Source of the DNA: Methylocystis hirsuta
Lineage (GTDB): Bacteria > Pseudomonadota > Alphaproteobacteria > Rhizobiales > Beijerinckiaceae
Reading direction: 5' to 3'
Assembly: GCF_003722355.1 (NCBI RefSeq)
Contig: NZ_QWDD01000001.1
Location: 3,153,001 to 3,217,000, forward strand
Length of the DNA: 64,000 bases
Position 1 is the stretch's first letter. Each line of letters opens with the position of its first letter. A program made the position numbers and the translations under genes. Below, piece by piece: positions 53,160 through 62,573 of this stretch. The notes beneath the pieces were generated by a model. The model was given only the letters and a program-made list of their open reading frames with translations, searched no databases and was not told where the DNA came from.

Positions 53160-54391
53160 GCTTCGATCCGCTGGCGCGGCGGCTGCGCTGGAGCGGGCTG
53201 CGGCGCCGGAACCGGCTGCGGCGCCGGAGTCGGAGCGGCGGGCCCGGGCGCCCATCTGTCGAGCAAGGCGCGAAGCTTGCGCCGCGCCGCGCCCGTCTTC
53301 GCCTCGGTGACCCGGGAGAAGAAATAGCCGGCGACGATGGCGACCCCCATCACCGAGAAGCCCACAGCATAATTCTGCGGGGTGGCGAGCTGCGTCGCCC
53401 ACTCATTTCCTAATGTCCCGCCGACCGCCGCGCGCGCGAAGATCAGGATCGGCATATGGATGCTGTAAAGCGAGAAGGAAAAATCGGCGAGCGTCTTGTG
53501 GAATTTCGGGCGCAGCAATGAAAAGCCTTCGGGCGGGCCATAGCGGAACGCGAGCAGGACATTGATGAACAGGCCGGACGCGAAAAGATCGCCTGCATCG
53601 GCGAGCCAGGGATGGGCCTCGAGAAGATGTCCGCGCACGACCAAGCGGATGATCACGACGACGACGGCGTAGAGGAGGAGCGCCTGCCAGCGCGACCGGA
53701 TGATCGGCCGGGGGATCAGCGTGGCGAAGGCGCCGCCGGCCCAAAGAATATAGCCGAATTTGAACCAGCTCGGCGGCGTGGAAAGCGCCAGAAAGAGCGC
53801 CGCGCCCAGCGCGAAACCCAAAAAGCGCAGCGCCAGCGGATAATTGCGCGCGAAGGGCAGCAGCAGCAGCGGGAAGGTGACATAGTACCAGAACTCGCAG
53901 GCGAGCGACCATAGCGGCCCGTTGGTGCCGAAATAGTCGAAGCCGATGCCTTGAAGATTGAGAAAGCTTGTAAGGAACAGAAGCGCCGAAAAATGGCCCT
54001 TGAACAGCGGCCAGTCATAGACGCCGCTGCTGGCGAAGAGCCATCCGCCGAGCGAATCGAGGACGAGCGTGAGCACGACGGCGGGCCCCACGACGAGATA
54101 GATTCGCGAGACGCGATGGATGAAATATTCGCGCAGGAAGGCTTGGTTCTTGCGCATATGCGCGAGCACCGCGCCGCCGACGAGGTAGCCCGACATCACG
54201 AAGAAGGCGAGCACCGCCTGATGCCCAAGCTCGAAGGCCGAGTAGAACCACCAGACATAGGCGAGCGGCGCGTGCGGCGCGCTCATAATGTCGGCGTTGT
54301 TGATGAAGAGGTTGGACGTATGGACGGCGAGCACGACGAGCGCGCCAAGCCAGCGGCTCGCCTCGATGAACTGCGATAGAATGAACGGCAT
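53156..54391 (-). CDS. Membrane acyltransferase (family 3) with Pro/Ala/Gln tail
   Basis: 411 residues from ATG 54391; an earlier start would add a basic, non-membrane extension. Ten or so membrane spans of the acyltransferase_3 fold (OafA-like). LVVLAVHTSNLF carries the conserved His, FFVMSGYLVGG and REYFIHRVSRIYLV follow, and FSLYSIHMPIL is near the end. Such enzymes O-acetylate polysaccharides or lipids at the inner membrane. The last 35 residues repeat PAPQP-like units. It overlaps the convergent gor stop by 4 bp. Confidence 0.85.
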   Translation of the reverse strand: MPFILSQFIEASRWLGALVVLAVHTSNLFINNADIMSAPHAPLAYVWWFYSAFELGHQAVLAFFVMSGYLVGGAVLAHMRKNQAFLREYFIHRVSRIYLVVGPAVVLTLVLDSLGGWLFASSGVYDWPLFKGHFSALLFLTSFLNLQGIGFDYFGTNGPLWSLACEFWYYVTFPLLLLPFARNYPLALRFLGFALGAALFLALSTPPSWFKFGYILWAGGAFATLIPRPIIRSRWQALLLYAVVVVIIRLVVRGHLLEAHPWLADAGDLFASGLFINVLLAFRYGPPEGFSLLRPKFHKTLADFSFSLYSIHMPILIFARAAVGGTLGNEWATQLATPQNYAVGFSVMGVAIVAGYFFSRVTEAKTGAARRKLRALLDRWAPGPAAPTPAPQPVPAPQPAPAQPPRQRIEA

Positions 54392-54584
54392 CGCCCCGGT
54401 TCGCCCCCTCGCTCTCGGCTGCGCTCGCGCCCCGGCTTTATAGCGGGTCTCCCCTGGCTTCGCCAAATCGCCGCCGCCAAGCGCAGGGTCGCTTTAGAGG
54501 CGAGAATCCTCTATAAGCGCCGCTGGCGTCGCTGCGAGAACGACCCCAGCGCCTATCGGGCCTGATTTTGCGGAGTTTTGCGAA

Positions 54585-55964
54585 GTGGAACGTTGGTCGC
54601 CGGGCAGTTGGAGGAATCTACCGATCGAGCAGACGCCGGTCTATCAGGACCAGGCGGCGCTCGCCGACGTGGAGCGCCAGCTCGCCGGGTTCCCGCCGCT
54701 CGTTTTCGCCGGCGAAGCCCGCAATCTGAAGCGCCACTTGGCGGAGGTTTCCGCCGGCAAGGCGTTCCTGCTGCAGGGCGGGGACTGCGCCGAGAGTTTC
54801 TCGGAACATTCGGCGGACAATATCCGCGACTTTTTCCGCGTCTTTCTGCAGATGGCGGTCGTGCTGACCTATGCCGCCGCCTCGCCGGTGGTGAAGGTCG
54901 GACGCATCGCCGGCCAGTTCGCCAAGCCGCGCTCCTCGCCGCTCGAAAAGCAGGGCGGCCTCGAGTTGCCGAGCTATCGGGGCGACATCATCAACGACCT
55001 CGCGTTCAACCCCCAGGCGCGCGAACCCGATCCGCAGCGCCAGCTGCTCGCCTATCGGCAATCGGCGGCGACGTTGAACCTCATCCGCGCCTTTGCGGCG
55101 GGCGGCTTCGCCAATCTCGAAAACGTCCACCGCTGGATGCTCGGCTTCGTCAAAAGCAGCCCGCAGTCCGAGCGCTACCAGAAGCTCGCCGATCAGATCA
55201 CCGAGACGTTAAGCTTCATGCGCGCGATCGGTCTCGATCCGGAGCATCATCCGGAGTTGCGCGGCACCGACTTCTACACTTCGCATGAGGCGCTGCTGCT
55301 CTGCTACGAACAGGCGCTGACCCGCATCGACTCGACGACGGGCGACTATTACGCGACCTCCGGCCACATGCTCTGGGTCGGCGACCGCACCCGTCAGGAG
55401 GACGGCGCGCATATCGAATTCGTGCGCGGCGTCAAGAATCCGCTCGGGCTGAAATGCGGTCCGAGCCTGAAGCCCGACGCGCTGCTGCGCCTCATCGACG
55501 CGCTCGATCCCGAGAACGAGCCCGGCAGGCTCACGCTGATCTGCCGTTTCGGCGCGGACAAGATCGAGGATGCGCTGCCTGCGCTGGTGCGGGCGGTGAC
55601 GCGCGAAGGCCGCAATATCGTCTGGTCCTGCGATCCGATGCATGGCAACACGGTCAGCGCCGGAGGCTACAAGACACGGCCGTTCGATCGGATCATGTCG
55701 GAAATTCGCAGCTTCTTCGCCGTGCATCAGGCGGAAGGCTCCTACGCCGGCGGCATTCATCTCGAGATGACCGGCAAGGACGTCACCGAATGCATGGGCG
55801 GCGCGCGGGCGATTTCCGAGAGCGATCTGCGCGACCGCTATCACACCTATTGCGATCCGCGCCTCAACGCCGAACAGGCGATCGAAGTCGCGTTCCTGGT
55901 GGCCGAGCTCTTGAAGGCGGAACGCGTCGCCCGCGGCGTGCGGGAGCAGCACGCGGCGGAGTGA
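54585..55964 (+). CDS. 3-deoxy-7-phosphoheptulonate synthase, class II
   Basis: 459 residues from GTG 54585. Type II (plant-like) DAHP synthase: [38 protein letters not shown] with the substrate Arg, [27 protein letters not shown] and [10 protein letters not shown]. It joins PEP and erythrose-4-phosphate, the first step of aromatic amino acid synthesis. There is no signal and no chorismate mutase domain. The aspartate at GDC and the His/Glu/Asp metal ligands are preserved. Confidence 0.95.
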   Translation: MERWSPGSWRNLPIEQTPVYQDQAALADVERQLAGFPPLVFAGEARNLKRHLAEVSAGKAFLLQGGDCAESFSEHSADNIRDFFRVFLQMAVVLTYAAASPVVKVGRIAGQFAKPRSSPLEKQGGLELPSYRGDIINDLAFNPQAREPDPQRQLLAYRQSAATLNLIRAFAAGGFANLENVHRWMLGFVKSSPQSERYQKLADQITETLSFMRAIGLDPEHHPELRGTDFYTSHEALLLCYEQALTRIDSTTGDYYATSGHMLWVGDRTRQEDGAHIEFVRGVKNPLGLKCGPSLKPDALLRLIDALDPENEPGRLTLICRFGADKIEDALPALVRAVTREGRNIVWSCDPMHGNTVSAGGYKTRPFDRIMSEIRSFFAVHQAEGSYAGGIHLEMTGKDVTECMGGARAISESDLRDRYHTYCDPRLNAEQAIEVAFLVAELLKAERVARGVREQHAAE

Positions 55965-55983
55965 GGCGAGACGCGCGGGCTGG

Positions 55984-57126
55984 CTAGCCCGTCGTCTCTT
56001 CCGCCTCGCGGACCGTCATCTCGGCGCCGTGCCAGACGAAATCGTCGTAGAGCAGCGCGTCGATGAACATCACCGGCAGCATCAGGTCGCGCACCATCAG
56101 CGCGAAGGGCGTGCGCCAGTCGAGCGGGAAGCCGCAGACGCGCGCCAGCCAGATCTCGCCGCCGTGCAGCGAAAAGACGATGAGCGTCGTGACCAGCGCC
56201 ACCGTCGAGATCCCGCCGTCGAGCTGAACGGCGGCGTAGGCGCCGAGCACGATCGCCGCAAAACTGCCGTTCATGAATTCGGGGGCGTAATGCGCGGGGA
56301 AGGTCGCGCGCCGCAGCCGCGCCCAGCGCACGTGCCGCGAATAGACTTCACGGGCGGTGCGTTGGCCGAGCGGCTGCTCGAAGGGCATGTCGACGAGGCG
56401 CACATCCATGCCTTGAGCGCGGATGACTTTGGTCGAGGCGGCGTCCTCGGCGATTTCGCCCGCCAGCGCGCGAATGCCGCCAGCGCTGTCGAGCACGTCG
56501 CGCCGCCACATCATATTCTTGCCCTGAGCGAAGGCGGCCCCAATCGCCTCGGCGCCATATTGCCAGCGCGCCTGAAACGTATTGAGGATCGCGCATTCGA
56601 CGGTCGCCCAGAAGCCTTTCGGACGCGAACCGATCGGCATCGACACGCTCATCGCCGTATTGGCGCGGAACGCGGCAAGCAGGGTCTGGATATAGTCGCG
56701 GGGCGGCAGCGCGTTGGAGTCGGCGAGGATCACATGATGATGCCGCGCCGCGTCCCACCCCTTGATGCAGTTGTTGAGCTTGGGATTGGCGCTGACATAA
56801 TCGTCGCCGACGAGCAGCCGCGCCTCGCGCTCGGGATGCGCCGCGATCAGCCGCTCGACCAGCGAAATGACGGGATCGCTCGGCGATTGCACGCAGAAAA
56901 TGATCTCATAGTCGGGATAGTCGAGATCGAAGGTCGCGCCGAGCGTCTCCTCGCTGAAGGGCTCCAGCCCGCGCAAGGGCCGCACAATGCTCACCGGCGG
57001 CGGATTGTCCGGCGGCGGCAGAGTTCGCTCCCGCGCCCGACATTTTCGGGACATCAGGGCCATGCTTGTGAAATTGAGGATGAGGATGACGGCGCACCAG
57101 CCGGCGCAGATATAGGCCAGGATCAT
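55984..57126 (-). CDS. hpnI: GT2/GT21 glycosyltransferase, ceramide glucosyltransferase-like (HpnI type)
   Basis: 380 residues. An N-terminal membrane segment precedes the GT-A domain (SIVRPLRGLEPFSEETL, FCVQSPSDPV, LADSNALPPRDY), and the membrane-proximal RHVRWARLRR matches the (Q/R)xxRW motif. Two or more spans follow. The pattern is that of HpnI, which adds N-acetylglucosamine to bacteriohopanetetrol, or of a ceramide glucosyltransferase. Hopanoid genes are expected in this group, but no other hpn gene is adjacent, so the assignment is by resemblance. Confidence 0.75.
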   Translation of the reverse strand: MILAYICAGWCAVILILNFTSMALMSRKCRARERTLPPPDNPPPVSIVRPLRGLEPFSEETLGATFDLDYPDYEIIFCVQSPSDPVISLVERLIAAHPEREARLLVGDDYVSANPKLNNCIKGWDAARHHHVILADSNALPPRDYIQTLLAAFRANTAMSVSMPIGSRPKGFWATVECAILNTFQARWQYGAEAIGAAFAQGKNMMWRRDVLDSAGGIRALAGEIAEDAASTKVIRAQGMDVRLVDMPFEQPLGQRTAREVYSRHVRWARLRRATFPAHYAPEFMNGSFAAIVLGAYAAVQLDGGISTVALVTTLIVFSLHGGEIWLARVCGFPLDWRTPFALMVRDLMLPVMFIDALLYDDFVWHGAEMTVREAEETTG

Positions 57127-57370
57127 GAACGGCGCTTTTTCTTAAGAGTCGTAACGCAGAGAATCGCAACGCCGGACGCCAGCGGAGTGGCTCGGCTTCC
57201 GGCGCGCAACGCCGGGGCGCGGCCATTTCGAAATTCCGCCTGACAAAGACGCCGGGTCTTGGCAAAAGGATGGTGGCGCGAGAATCTTCTCCCGACGCGC
57301 GGCTGTTGAAAATTCCTGCTGAAAACCCCGCTGCTGTATCCCTTGTTGAAACTCCTGACGAAGCTTCCTC

Positions 57371-58723
57371 ATGACCTCTCCGATCGTTCGTTTCGCGCCC
57401 TCGCCGACCGGCCGCATTCACATCGGCAACGCGCGCGTCGCGCTATTCAATTTTCTGTTCGCCGCCGCCAACCTTGGACGATTCGCGCTACGGTTCGATG
57501 ACACTGATTTTGCTAGATCCAGCGAGGAATTCGCGCGTGGAATCGAGATTGATCTCGCCTGGCTGGGCATCGTTCCGCATGAAGTGTTCCGCCAGTCGGA
57601 GCGCGTCGCGCTCTATGCGGACGCCGCCAATCGCCTGCAGCGATCCGGCCGCCTCTACCCTTGCTATGAAACCCAGGAAGAGTTGGATAAGCGCCGCAAA
57701 ATGCAGCAGGCGCGCGGGCTTCCCCCAGTTTACGATCGTGCGGCGCTGCGCCTGAGCGCGTCTGATCGCGCCGCGCTCGAAGCCGAGGGCCGGCAGCCGC
57801 ACTGGCGATTCAGGCTCGAGCCGGGCGTCGCCGAATGGAATGATCTTGTGCGCGGTCCGGCGCATATCGACTGTTCGGCGCTGTCGGACCCGGTGCTGAT
57901 CCGCGAGGACGGCAGTTTTCTCTACACGCTGCCCTCGGTCGTCGACGATATCGACATGCGGATCACCCATGTCATTCGCGGCGAAGACCACGTCACCAAT
58001 ACGGCCGTGCAGTTACAGCTCATCGGCGCGCTTGCGCCTCATGCGCCGGCGCCGATTTTCGCGCATCACAATCTTCTCATCGGCGCGGGCGGCGAGGCTC
58101 TGTCAAAGCGGACCGGATCGCTCTCCATCGCCTCGCTTCGCGAAGACGGCTACGAGCCCCTCGCCGTCGCCGCGCTGGCGACGCTGACCGGCTCCTCCGA
58201 CAATGTCCATGCCGTGCGCTCGCTCGGCGAGCTCGCGCAGAGTTTCAATCTGTCGCATGTCTCGCGCAATCCGGCGCGTTTCGACCCCGCCGATCTTGAA
58301 ACTCTGACACACCGGACTCTCGCGCTCTACGACTATGATGACGTGCGCGAGCGGCTGGAAGCTTTGACGATCGTCGGCCGCAAGGCGGAGCCCTTATGGC
58401 GCGCGGCGCGCGGCAATCTTGCGCGTTTCGACGATATTCTGACATGGTGGCGCGTCGTGGACGCGGAGATCGAGCCGATCCGCGAGGATGAATCATTCCT
58501 GCAAGACGCGGCGCAGCTTTTGCCGTCGGAGCCTTGGGACGAGACCACATGGGCGGCCTGGACAAGCGACATCAAGACGGCGACCGGCAGGAAGGGCAAG
58601 GCGCTTTTTCATCCGCTGCGGCTGGCGCTGACCGGCGCCGAGAGCGGGCCGGAGCTCGCCTCGCTGCTGCCGCTCATCGGCCACGCCAAGGCGCTGGCGC
58701 GACTTGTCGGCGTCCGCGAATGA
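57371..58723 (+). CDS. gltX: Glutamyl-tRNA synthetase, second-type form
   Basis: 450 residues, class I synthetase. The HIGH motif is HIGN in FAPSPTGRIHIGNARVALFN and the KMSKS loop is LSKRTGSLS. LRFDDTDFARSSEEFARGIE follows. This shorter, KRTGS-bearing form is one of the two GluRS types that coexist in many alphaproteobacteria and may differ in tRNA-Gln or tRNA-Glu preference. The 3' end is close to the DUF1622 gene. Confidence 0.93.
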   Translation: MTSPIVRFAPSPTGRIHIGNARVALFNFLFAAANLGRFALRFDDTDFARSSEEFARGIEIDLAWLGIVPHEVFRQSERVALYADAANRLQRSGRLYPCYETQEELDKRRKMQQARGLPPVYDRAALRLSASDRAALEAEGRQPHWRFRLEPGVAEWNDLVRGPAHIDCSALSDPVLIREDGSFLYTLPSVVDDIDMRITHVIRGEDHVTNTAVQLQLIGALAPHAPAPIFAHHNLLIGAGGEALSKRTGSLSIASLREDGYEPLAVAALATLTGSSDNVHAVRSLGELAQSFNLSHVSRNPARFDPADLETLTHRTLALYDYDDVRERLEALTIVGRKAEPLWRAARGNLARFDDILTWWRVVDAEIEPIREDESFLQDAAQLLPSEPWDETTWAAWTSDIKTATGRKGKALFHPLRLALTGAESGPELASLLPLIGHAKALARLVGVRE

Positions 58724-58736
58724 AAGCGAAGCGCTA

Positions 58737-59135
58737 GTGCCCTATCTCGCGAGCATCCACGAGATCATCAACTTCGCAGGTCTGGCGCTCGACGTCGTCG
58801 GCGTGCTGATCATCGTCACCGGCGCGGTGCTGTCGACGCTCGCTTTTCTGACGCCCTGGAGAGCGCATCCCCTCACCTATCGCGGCTACCGAAAGAATGT
58901 CGGCCGCTCGATCCTGCTCGGGCTGGAGTTCCTGGTCGGCGGCGACATCATTCGCACCGTCTCCGTCGAACATCCAAGCCTCGAAAACGTCTTCGTGCTC
59001 GGCCTGATCGTGATGATACGCACGGCGATGAGCTTTACGATGGAGGCGGAGCTCGAAGGCCGCTGGCCCTGGCAGGGCCGAAGCCTCGAGACGCCATCGC
59101 CAAGCGAAAGCGAAGATGAATCGGCGCAGTCATAG
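58737..59135 (+). CDS. DUF1622 membrane protein
   Basis: 132 residues from GTG 58737; a TTG at 58704 overlapping gltX is the alternative. Three membrane spans: LDVVGVLIIVTGAVLSTLAF, LLGLEFLVGGDIIRTV and VFVLGLIVMIRTAMSFTME. The LGLEFLVGGDIIRT segment is the family mark. Function unknown. The Ser/Glu-rich tail (SPSESEDESAQS) is polar. It is probably translated from the gltX transcript. Confidence 0.8.
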   Translation: MPYLASIHEIINFAGLALDVVGVLIIVTGAVLSTLAFLTPWRAHPLTYRGYRKNVGRSILLGLEFLVGGDIIRTVSVEHPSLENVFVLGLIVMIRTAMSFTMEAELEGRWPWQGRSLETPSPSESEDESAQS

Positions 59136-59154
59136 GGATGAAGTCGGACGTTGC

Positions 59155-59730
59155 TCACGCCGGCAGCACCGAAACGCCGAAGAGCCATGGGTGCAGATAG
59201 AGCACGAGAACGAAAAGCCCCGTCCCCGCGCCGAGCGCGATCGCGTCGCCGCGCGTGAACTGCGTAATCCGCGGCGCGCCCCCGTCCCCGCGCTTTTTCA
59301 CCGCGATGCGGTCGAAGACGCCCCAGGCGAGAAAAGACCCGAACAGGATCATGCCGCCGAGATCGCCATTGACGAGAAGATGCGCGAGCGCCCAGCTTTT
59401 GATCGCGACCAGCGTCGGATGGCGCAGCCAGCCGCGAATACGCCCGGGGGGCGCACGGCGGCTCGCGAGCGCGACGAAAGCGAACCAGACGAGCGGCATG
59501 GCGACATGGCGCCCCCATGACGGCGGCGTCCAGACATAAATCAAGCCCTCTGCGCGATAACGGATGAACCCATAGACGATGAGCGCCAGACCGATGGCGG
59601 CGACGAGCCCATAGGCGGCCTTATAGGTTTTAAGGCCATAGCGCTCGATCAGGCTGGCGCGCGTCTCGCGAAAGCTCGTAAGCGTATGGACCCCGAGAAA
59701 AATCACGATTCCGAGAATGAGAATAAGCAT
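59155..59730 (-). CDS. NnrU family membrane protein
   Basis: 191 residues with about five membrane spans. The start MLILILGIVIFLGVHTLTSF and the segment IRGWLRHPTLVAIKSWALAH with conserved His residues, then LVNGDLGGMILFGSFLAW, are typical of NnrU, which resembles the isoprenylcysteine methyltransferase fold. NnrU proteins are linked to denitrification in some bacteria, but no nitrogen-oxide genes lie here. Convergent with the DUF1622 gene. Confidence 0.85.
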   Translation of the reverse strand: MLILILGIVIFLGVHTLTSFRETRASLIERYGLKTYKAAYGLVAAIGLALIVYGFIRYRAEGLIYVWTPPSWGRHVAMPLVWFAFVALASRRAPPGRIRGWLRHPTLVAIKSWALAHLLVNGDLGGMILFGSFLAWGVFDRIAVKKRGDGGAPRITQFTRGDAIALGAGTGLFVLVLYLHPWLFGVSVLPA

Positions 59731-59760
59731 GGCCTCTCCAGCTCTTGCATCGATTGGTTT

Positions 59761-60108
59761 TTAAAAGCACCGCACCTGCGCCTCGGCCTGGGCGCGGCGC
59801 AACTCTTGAAGCATATCGCGGGCCGCATCCGTATTGCGCATCAGCGCGCCGACCTGCCCCGCCTGCTGATTGACGCTCGCGACGGTCTCGGCCGTGACAT
59901 ACCGCTCATAAGGCAGAATGGTCGCGATGACGTCTATGGAGCAAGAGCACTGATCCAAGGAGAGGCGCGTATCGCCGTTCGCCTTCATGCAGCCGAAGAC
60001 GTAATCGGCGCGCGCGGAGGTCGGATAGTCGTTGAGATCCGACGCCCGCGCCCAAGCGCCCGGAAGCAGCAGCAGCGCGACAATGAGGAATTTTCCTACC
60101 GGGCGCAT
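59761..60108 (-). CDS. Small secreted protein, function unknown
   Basis: 115 residues with signal peptide (MRPVGKFLIVALLLLPGAWA). The mature part has YVFGCMKANGD, DQCSCSIDVIATILPYERY and a final VRCF, four Cys altogether, and a helical middle. Similar chains occur in methylotrophs next to varied genes. No function can be assigned. It precedes nnrU on the same strand by 30 bp. Confidence 0.7.
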   Translation of the reverse strand: MRPVGKFLIVALLLLPGAWARASDLNDYPTSARADYVFGCMKANGDTRLSLDQCSCSIDVIATILPYERYVTAETVASVNQQAGQVGALMRNTDAARDMLQELRRAQAEAQVRCF

Positions 60109-60255
60109 CTTTTTCGTTCCTGCCGGGTTCTTTCCTTGGTCGGCCTATCGCACGCGCTTGGGCGACGCACCGAACCGCTATTAGATAGACGAAGGGATGA
60201 CGCGCAAGCTGAGTTTCAGAGCAGCGTCGTCCAGCCTTTGAACAGGGAGGGCGGC

Positions 60256-60834
60256 ATGTCGAAGCTTCTTACTCCTATCTGGTTGCTCATGATGGCGGCG
60301 CTCGTTAGCGCGCCTCTATCGCTCGCTTTCGCTCATGGCGCGATGCAGCGCCAGCAGAACGCCTGCATGCTGAAAATCGGCCCGGATGTCATGTATTTCT
60401 CCGGCTATCAGCCTGCGGCGTCGCGCAACAGGTTCTGTGAGGACATTCCCACGATTGGCCCGACGATTTTCGTCCTCGATTATGCTCAGGACGAGATGCG
60501 GGAGATGTCGACGGACTTTCGCATCATCCGCGACATCGGCGACACGGAGCCGCAGGAGCGCCTCGACGCCGTCACGGTGGCCTATCTGCCGCCAAAGGTC
60601 TATCCGGCCGGCACGCTGAACTTTGAACATGTCTTCAACGAAACCGGGCAATTCGTGGGGATCGTCACGGTCGACGGTCCAAACGGCGAGCATTGGGTGT
60701 CGCGGTTCCCCTTCACCGTCGGCGGCCGGCCGCTGTTCGCGCGGATGCCTTACGTTCTTTTTGCGGTCGCCGGCGTTCTGGCTCTCGTGCTTTTCGTTTG
60801 GGGAAAGGATGACCAGAGCGCGCGCCGCGCTTAG
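60256..60834 (+). CDS. Membrane-anchored extracytoplasmic protein, function unknown
   Basis: 192 residues from ATG 60256, with AGGGAGGGC. A signal segment (PIWLLMMAALVSAPLSLAFA) is followed by HGAMQRQQNAC, a beta-rich domain of about 130 residues (MYFSGYQPAASRNRFCEDIP, VTVDGPNGEHWVSRFPF) and a C-terminal membrane span (YVLFAVAGVLALVLFVWG) with a short basic end. The N-terminal His/Met cluster right after the signal could bind metal, but that is only a guess. It is single, with a repeat after it. Confidence 0.7.
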   Translation: MSKLLTPIWLLMMAALVSAPLSLAFAHGAMQRQQNACMLKIGPDVMYFSGYQPAASRNRFCEDIPTIGPTIFVLDYAQDEMREMSTDFRIIRDIGDTEPQERLDAVTVAYLPPKVYPAGTLNFEHVFNETGQFVGIVTVDGPNGEHWVSRFPFTVGGRPLFARMPYVLFAVAGVLALVLFVWGKDDQSARRA

Positions 60835-60837
60835 AGC

Positions 60838-60942
60838 GCTTATCGATCACATGAAATCATGTGATCGATAAGAATCGCTCAAAATCAAAATGTTGAGCAG
60901 GTTCTCATCGAAAAAGTCTGTCAACTTTTTCGGAAGCTGCTC
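60838..60942. repeat. Two-hairpin Rhizobiales-type palindromic repeat
   Basis: Hairpin 1 has a perfect 14-bp stem TTATCGATCACATG / CATGTGATCGATAA (60840-60853 and 60858-60871). Hairpin 2 has GAGCAG (60895-60900) with CTGCTC (60937-60942) and an inner CGAAAAAGT/ACTTTTTCG stem. The layout matches the repeat at 10142-10253. Confidence 0.8.
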
Positions 60943-61036
60943 TTGGCGGAAGACGGCGCGGCGTCATGCGGCCGTCAATTTGGACGCGCATAGACTGTGT
61001 CGAGCCTTCCGAACGTGCTGCGTATCTGGAAGTCTC

Positions 61037-61076
61037 AAACGCCGGGCCGGAGGTACGTCCGGCGTTTTTTATTTTG
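61037..61076 (+). terminator. Intrinsic terminator with no obvious gene upstream
   Basis: A 9-bp stem AAACGCCGG (61037-61045) and CCGGCGTTT (61059-61067), a 13-base loop, then TTTTTTATTTT. It is strong on the plus strand. The nearest plus-strand gene ends 200 bp earlier with the repeat in between, so it may end a small RNA encoded at about 60940-61070. Confidence 0.8.
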
Positions 61077-61203
61077 GAGAGCCAACGGCCGCCGGGAAGG
61101 GCCAGAATTTCAAAAAAACTATGTGATTTTGAAGACTTAACCGTATACGCCTCTTGCCGAAGCCGCGCCGTCTTGCCATCATCGCGGCAGGCTGGGGGCC
61201 GCC

Positions 61204-62517
61204 ATGGGCGAATTGGTGAAGCGATTTTCGGGATTCAGTTACAGCGCACAGGGCGGACTGCAGCGCGACGGCAAGCGCATTCATCTGGGCCCGCAGGCGC
61301 GCCAACTTCTTGAAATGCTTCTGGAGTCGCCTGGCGTCCTGATCACCAAGGGCGAAATTGCCGCGCGGCTGTGGCCGGATCGCGCCGCGTCCGACGATTC
61401 CATCGACCGCTGCGCCTATCTTTTGCGGAAGCCGCTGCGCGACGCTGGCGGCGAGGAGCTGATCGCCACCGCCTATGGCCGGGGGCTGTTGCTGCGCGGG
61501 ACGGTCGAGACCATCGACGAATGCGCCGCGCAAACGCTCCGCCTCGCCCCGTTGAGCGAGCCGCATATTCTCGATCTCTGGCAGACCGCCTACGAGCTTG
61601 CCGGCGACCGCACGCGAGAGGGCTTCGCGCGCGCGCAGGAAGCGATCGCGTCCGCCGCCCAGCTCGACCCCGGCAATCCGGCCGTCTGGTCGCTCGCCGC
61701 CGACATCGCCGCCGGGCGAGTCGTACGCGGGTTTCTTCGTCCCGCCCAGGCGGCGGAGATGATCGAGGACTTCGCTGGCCGGGCGCTCGGCGTCCTGCGC
61801 GATCATACGCCGGCGCTGGCCGTTCTCGGCTGGGCTCGCGGCGCGCTAAGGGGCAAGATCGCCGAGGGCCTCGCGCTCCTCGATCAGGCCGTCGCCGTTG
61901 ATCCTCTCTACGGCAAAGCGCGCGTCTACCGCTGTTGGCTGCTTGCGGCGGCCGATCGCCTCGACGAGGGCATCGCCGATTGCGAAGAGGGCCTCGCCAA
62001 CTCGCCACATGATCAGGCGCTGCTGTCGTTGCACGCATGGCTCATTCTCTGCGCCGGCGACCTCGAGCGGGCGCGCCGCTATGCGCGCGACGGGCTCGAG
62101 CTGAGGCCCGACGCCGCGACTCTGCATCTCGTGATGTCCATCGCCTACAGCCTTCAGGGCGTTCACGAACAGGCGGTGAGCGCAGCGCGCCGCGCCGTCG
62201 CCTCGAGCCCAGACGATCCCTTGCAATTGACCGTGCTCGCCTATGCGCTCGCCCGCGCCGGACGCGCCGAGGAAACGCATGCGCTCATCGACAGGCTCGT
62301 CCAAGACGCCGAACTTTACGCGCCGCCCTGCTTTCTCGGCGCGGCGTTTTTCGCTCTGGGCAAGCGCGCCGAGGCTCTCGAAGCGATTCGACGCGGCCTC
62401 TCCGAAGGCTGTCCCTGGAGCTCCTTCGCACGCGTCGATCCGCGCTTCGTCGCTTTGCGCGGCGCCATCGACGGATTCGGCCGCCTGCAGCAGGCCGAGG
62501 CGCGTCCCGCCGGTTGA
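61204..62517 (+). CDS. Winged-helix (OmpR/PhoB-type) regulator fused to TPR repeats
   Basis: 437 residues. The N-terminal domain (about 10-100) is a trans_reg_C winged helix: LGPQARQLLEMLLESPGVLI, SIDRCAYLLRKPLRDAGGEE, and IATAYGRGLLL. There is no receiver domain and no membrane span, unlike CadC. The remainder (about 115-430) is made of TPR-like helical pairs (AIASAAQLDPGNPAVWSLAA, LLDQAVAVDPLYGKARVYRC, SPDDPLQLTVLAYALA). It is probably a cytoplasmic transcription factor controlled by protein or peptide binding; the target is unknown. Confidence 0.85.
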   Translation: MGELVKRFSGFSYSAQGGLQRDGKRIHLGPQARQLLEMLLESPGVLITKGEIAARLWPDRAASDDSIDRCAYLLRKPLRDAGGEELIATAYGRGLLLRGTVETIDECAAQTLRLAPLSEPHILDLWQTAYELAGDRTREGFARAQEAIASAAQLDPGNPAVWSLAADIAAGRVVRGFLRPAQAAEMIEDFAGRALGVLRDHTPALAVLGWARGALRGKIAEGLALLDQAVAVDPLYGKARVYRCWLLAAADRLDEGIADCEEGLANSPHDQALLSLHAWLILCAGDLERARRYARDGLELRPDAATLHLVMSIAYSLQGVHEQAVSAARRAVASSPDDPLQLTVLAYALARAGRAEETHALIDRLVQDAELYAPPCFLGAAFFALGKRAEALEAIRRGLSEGCPWSSFARVDPRFVALRGAIDGFGRLQQAEARPAG

Positions 62518-62573
62518 AATTGCCCGCCTCAGCGCTTATTGGCGCTGCACAGCATTCTTCCGGAAGGAAAAAA

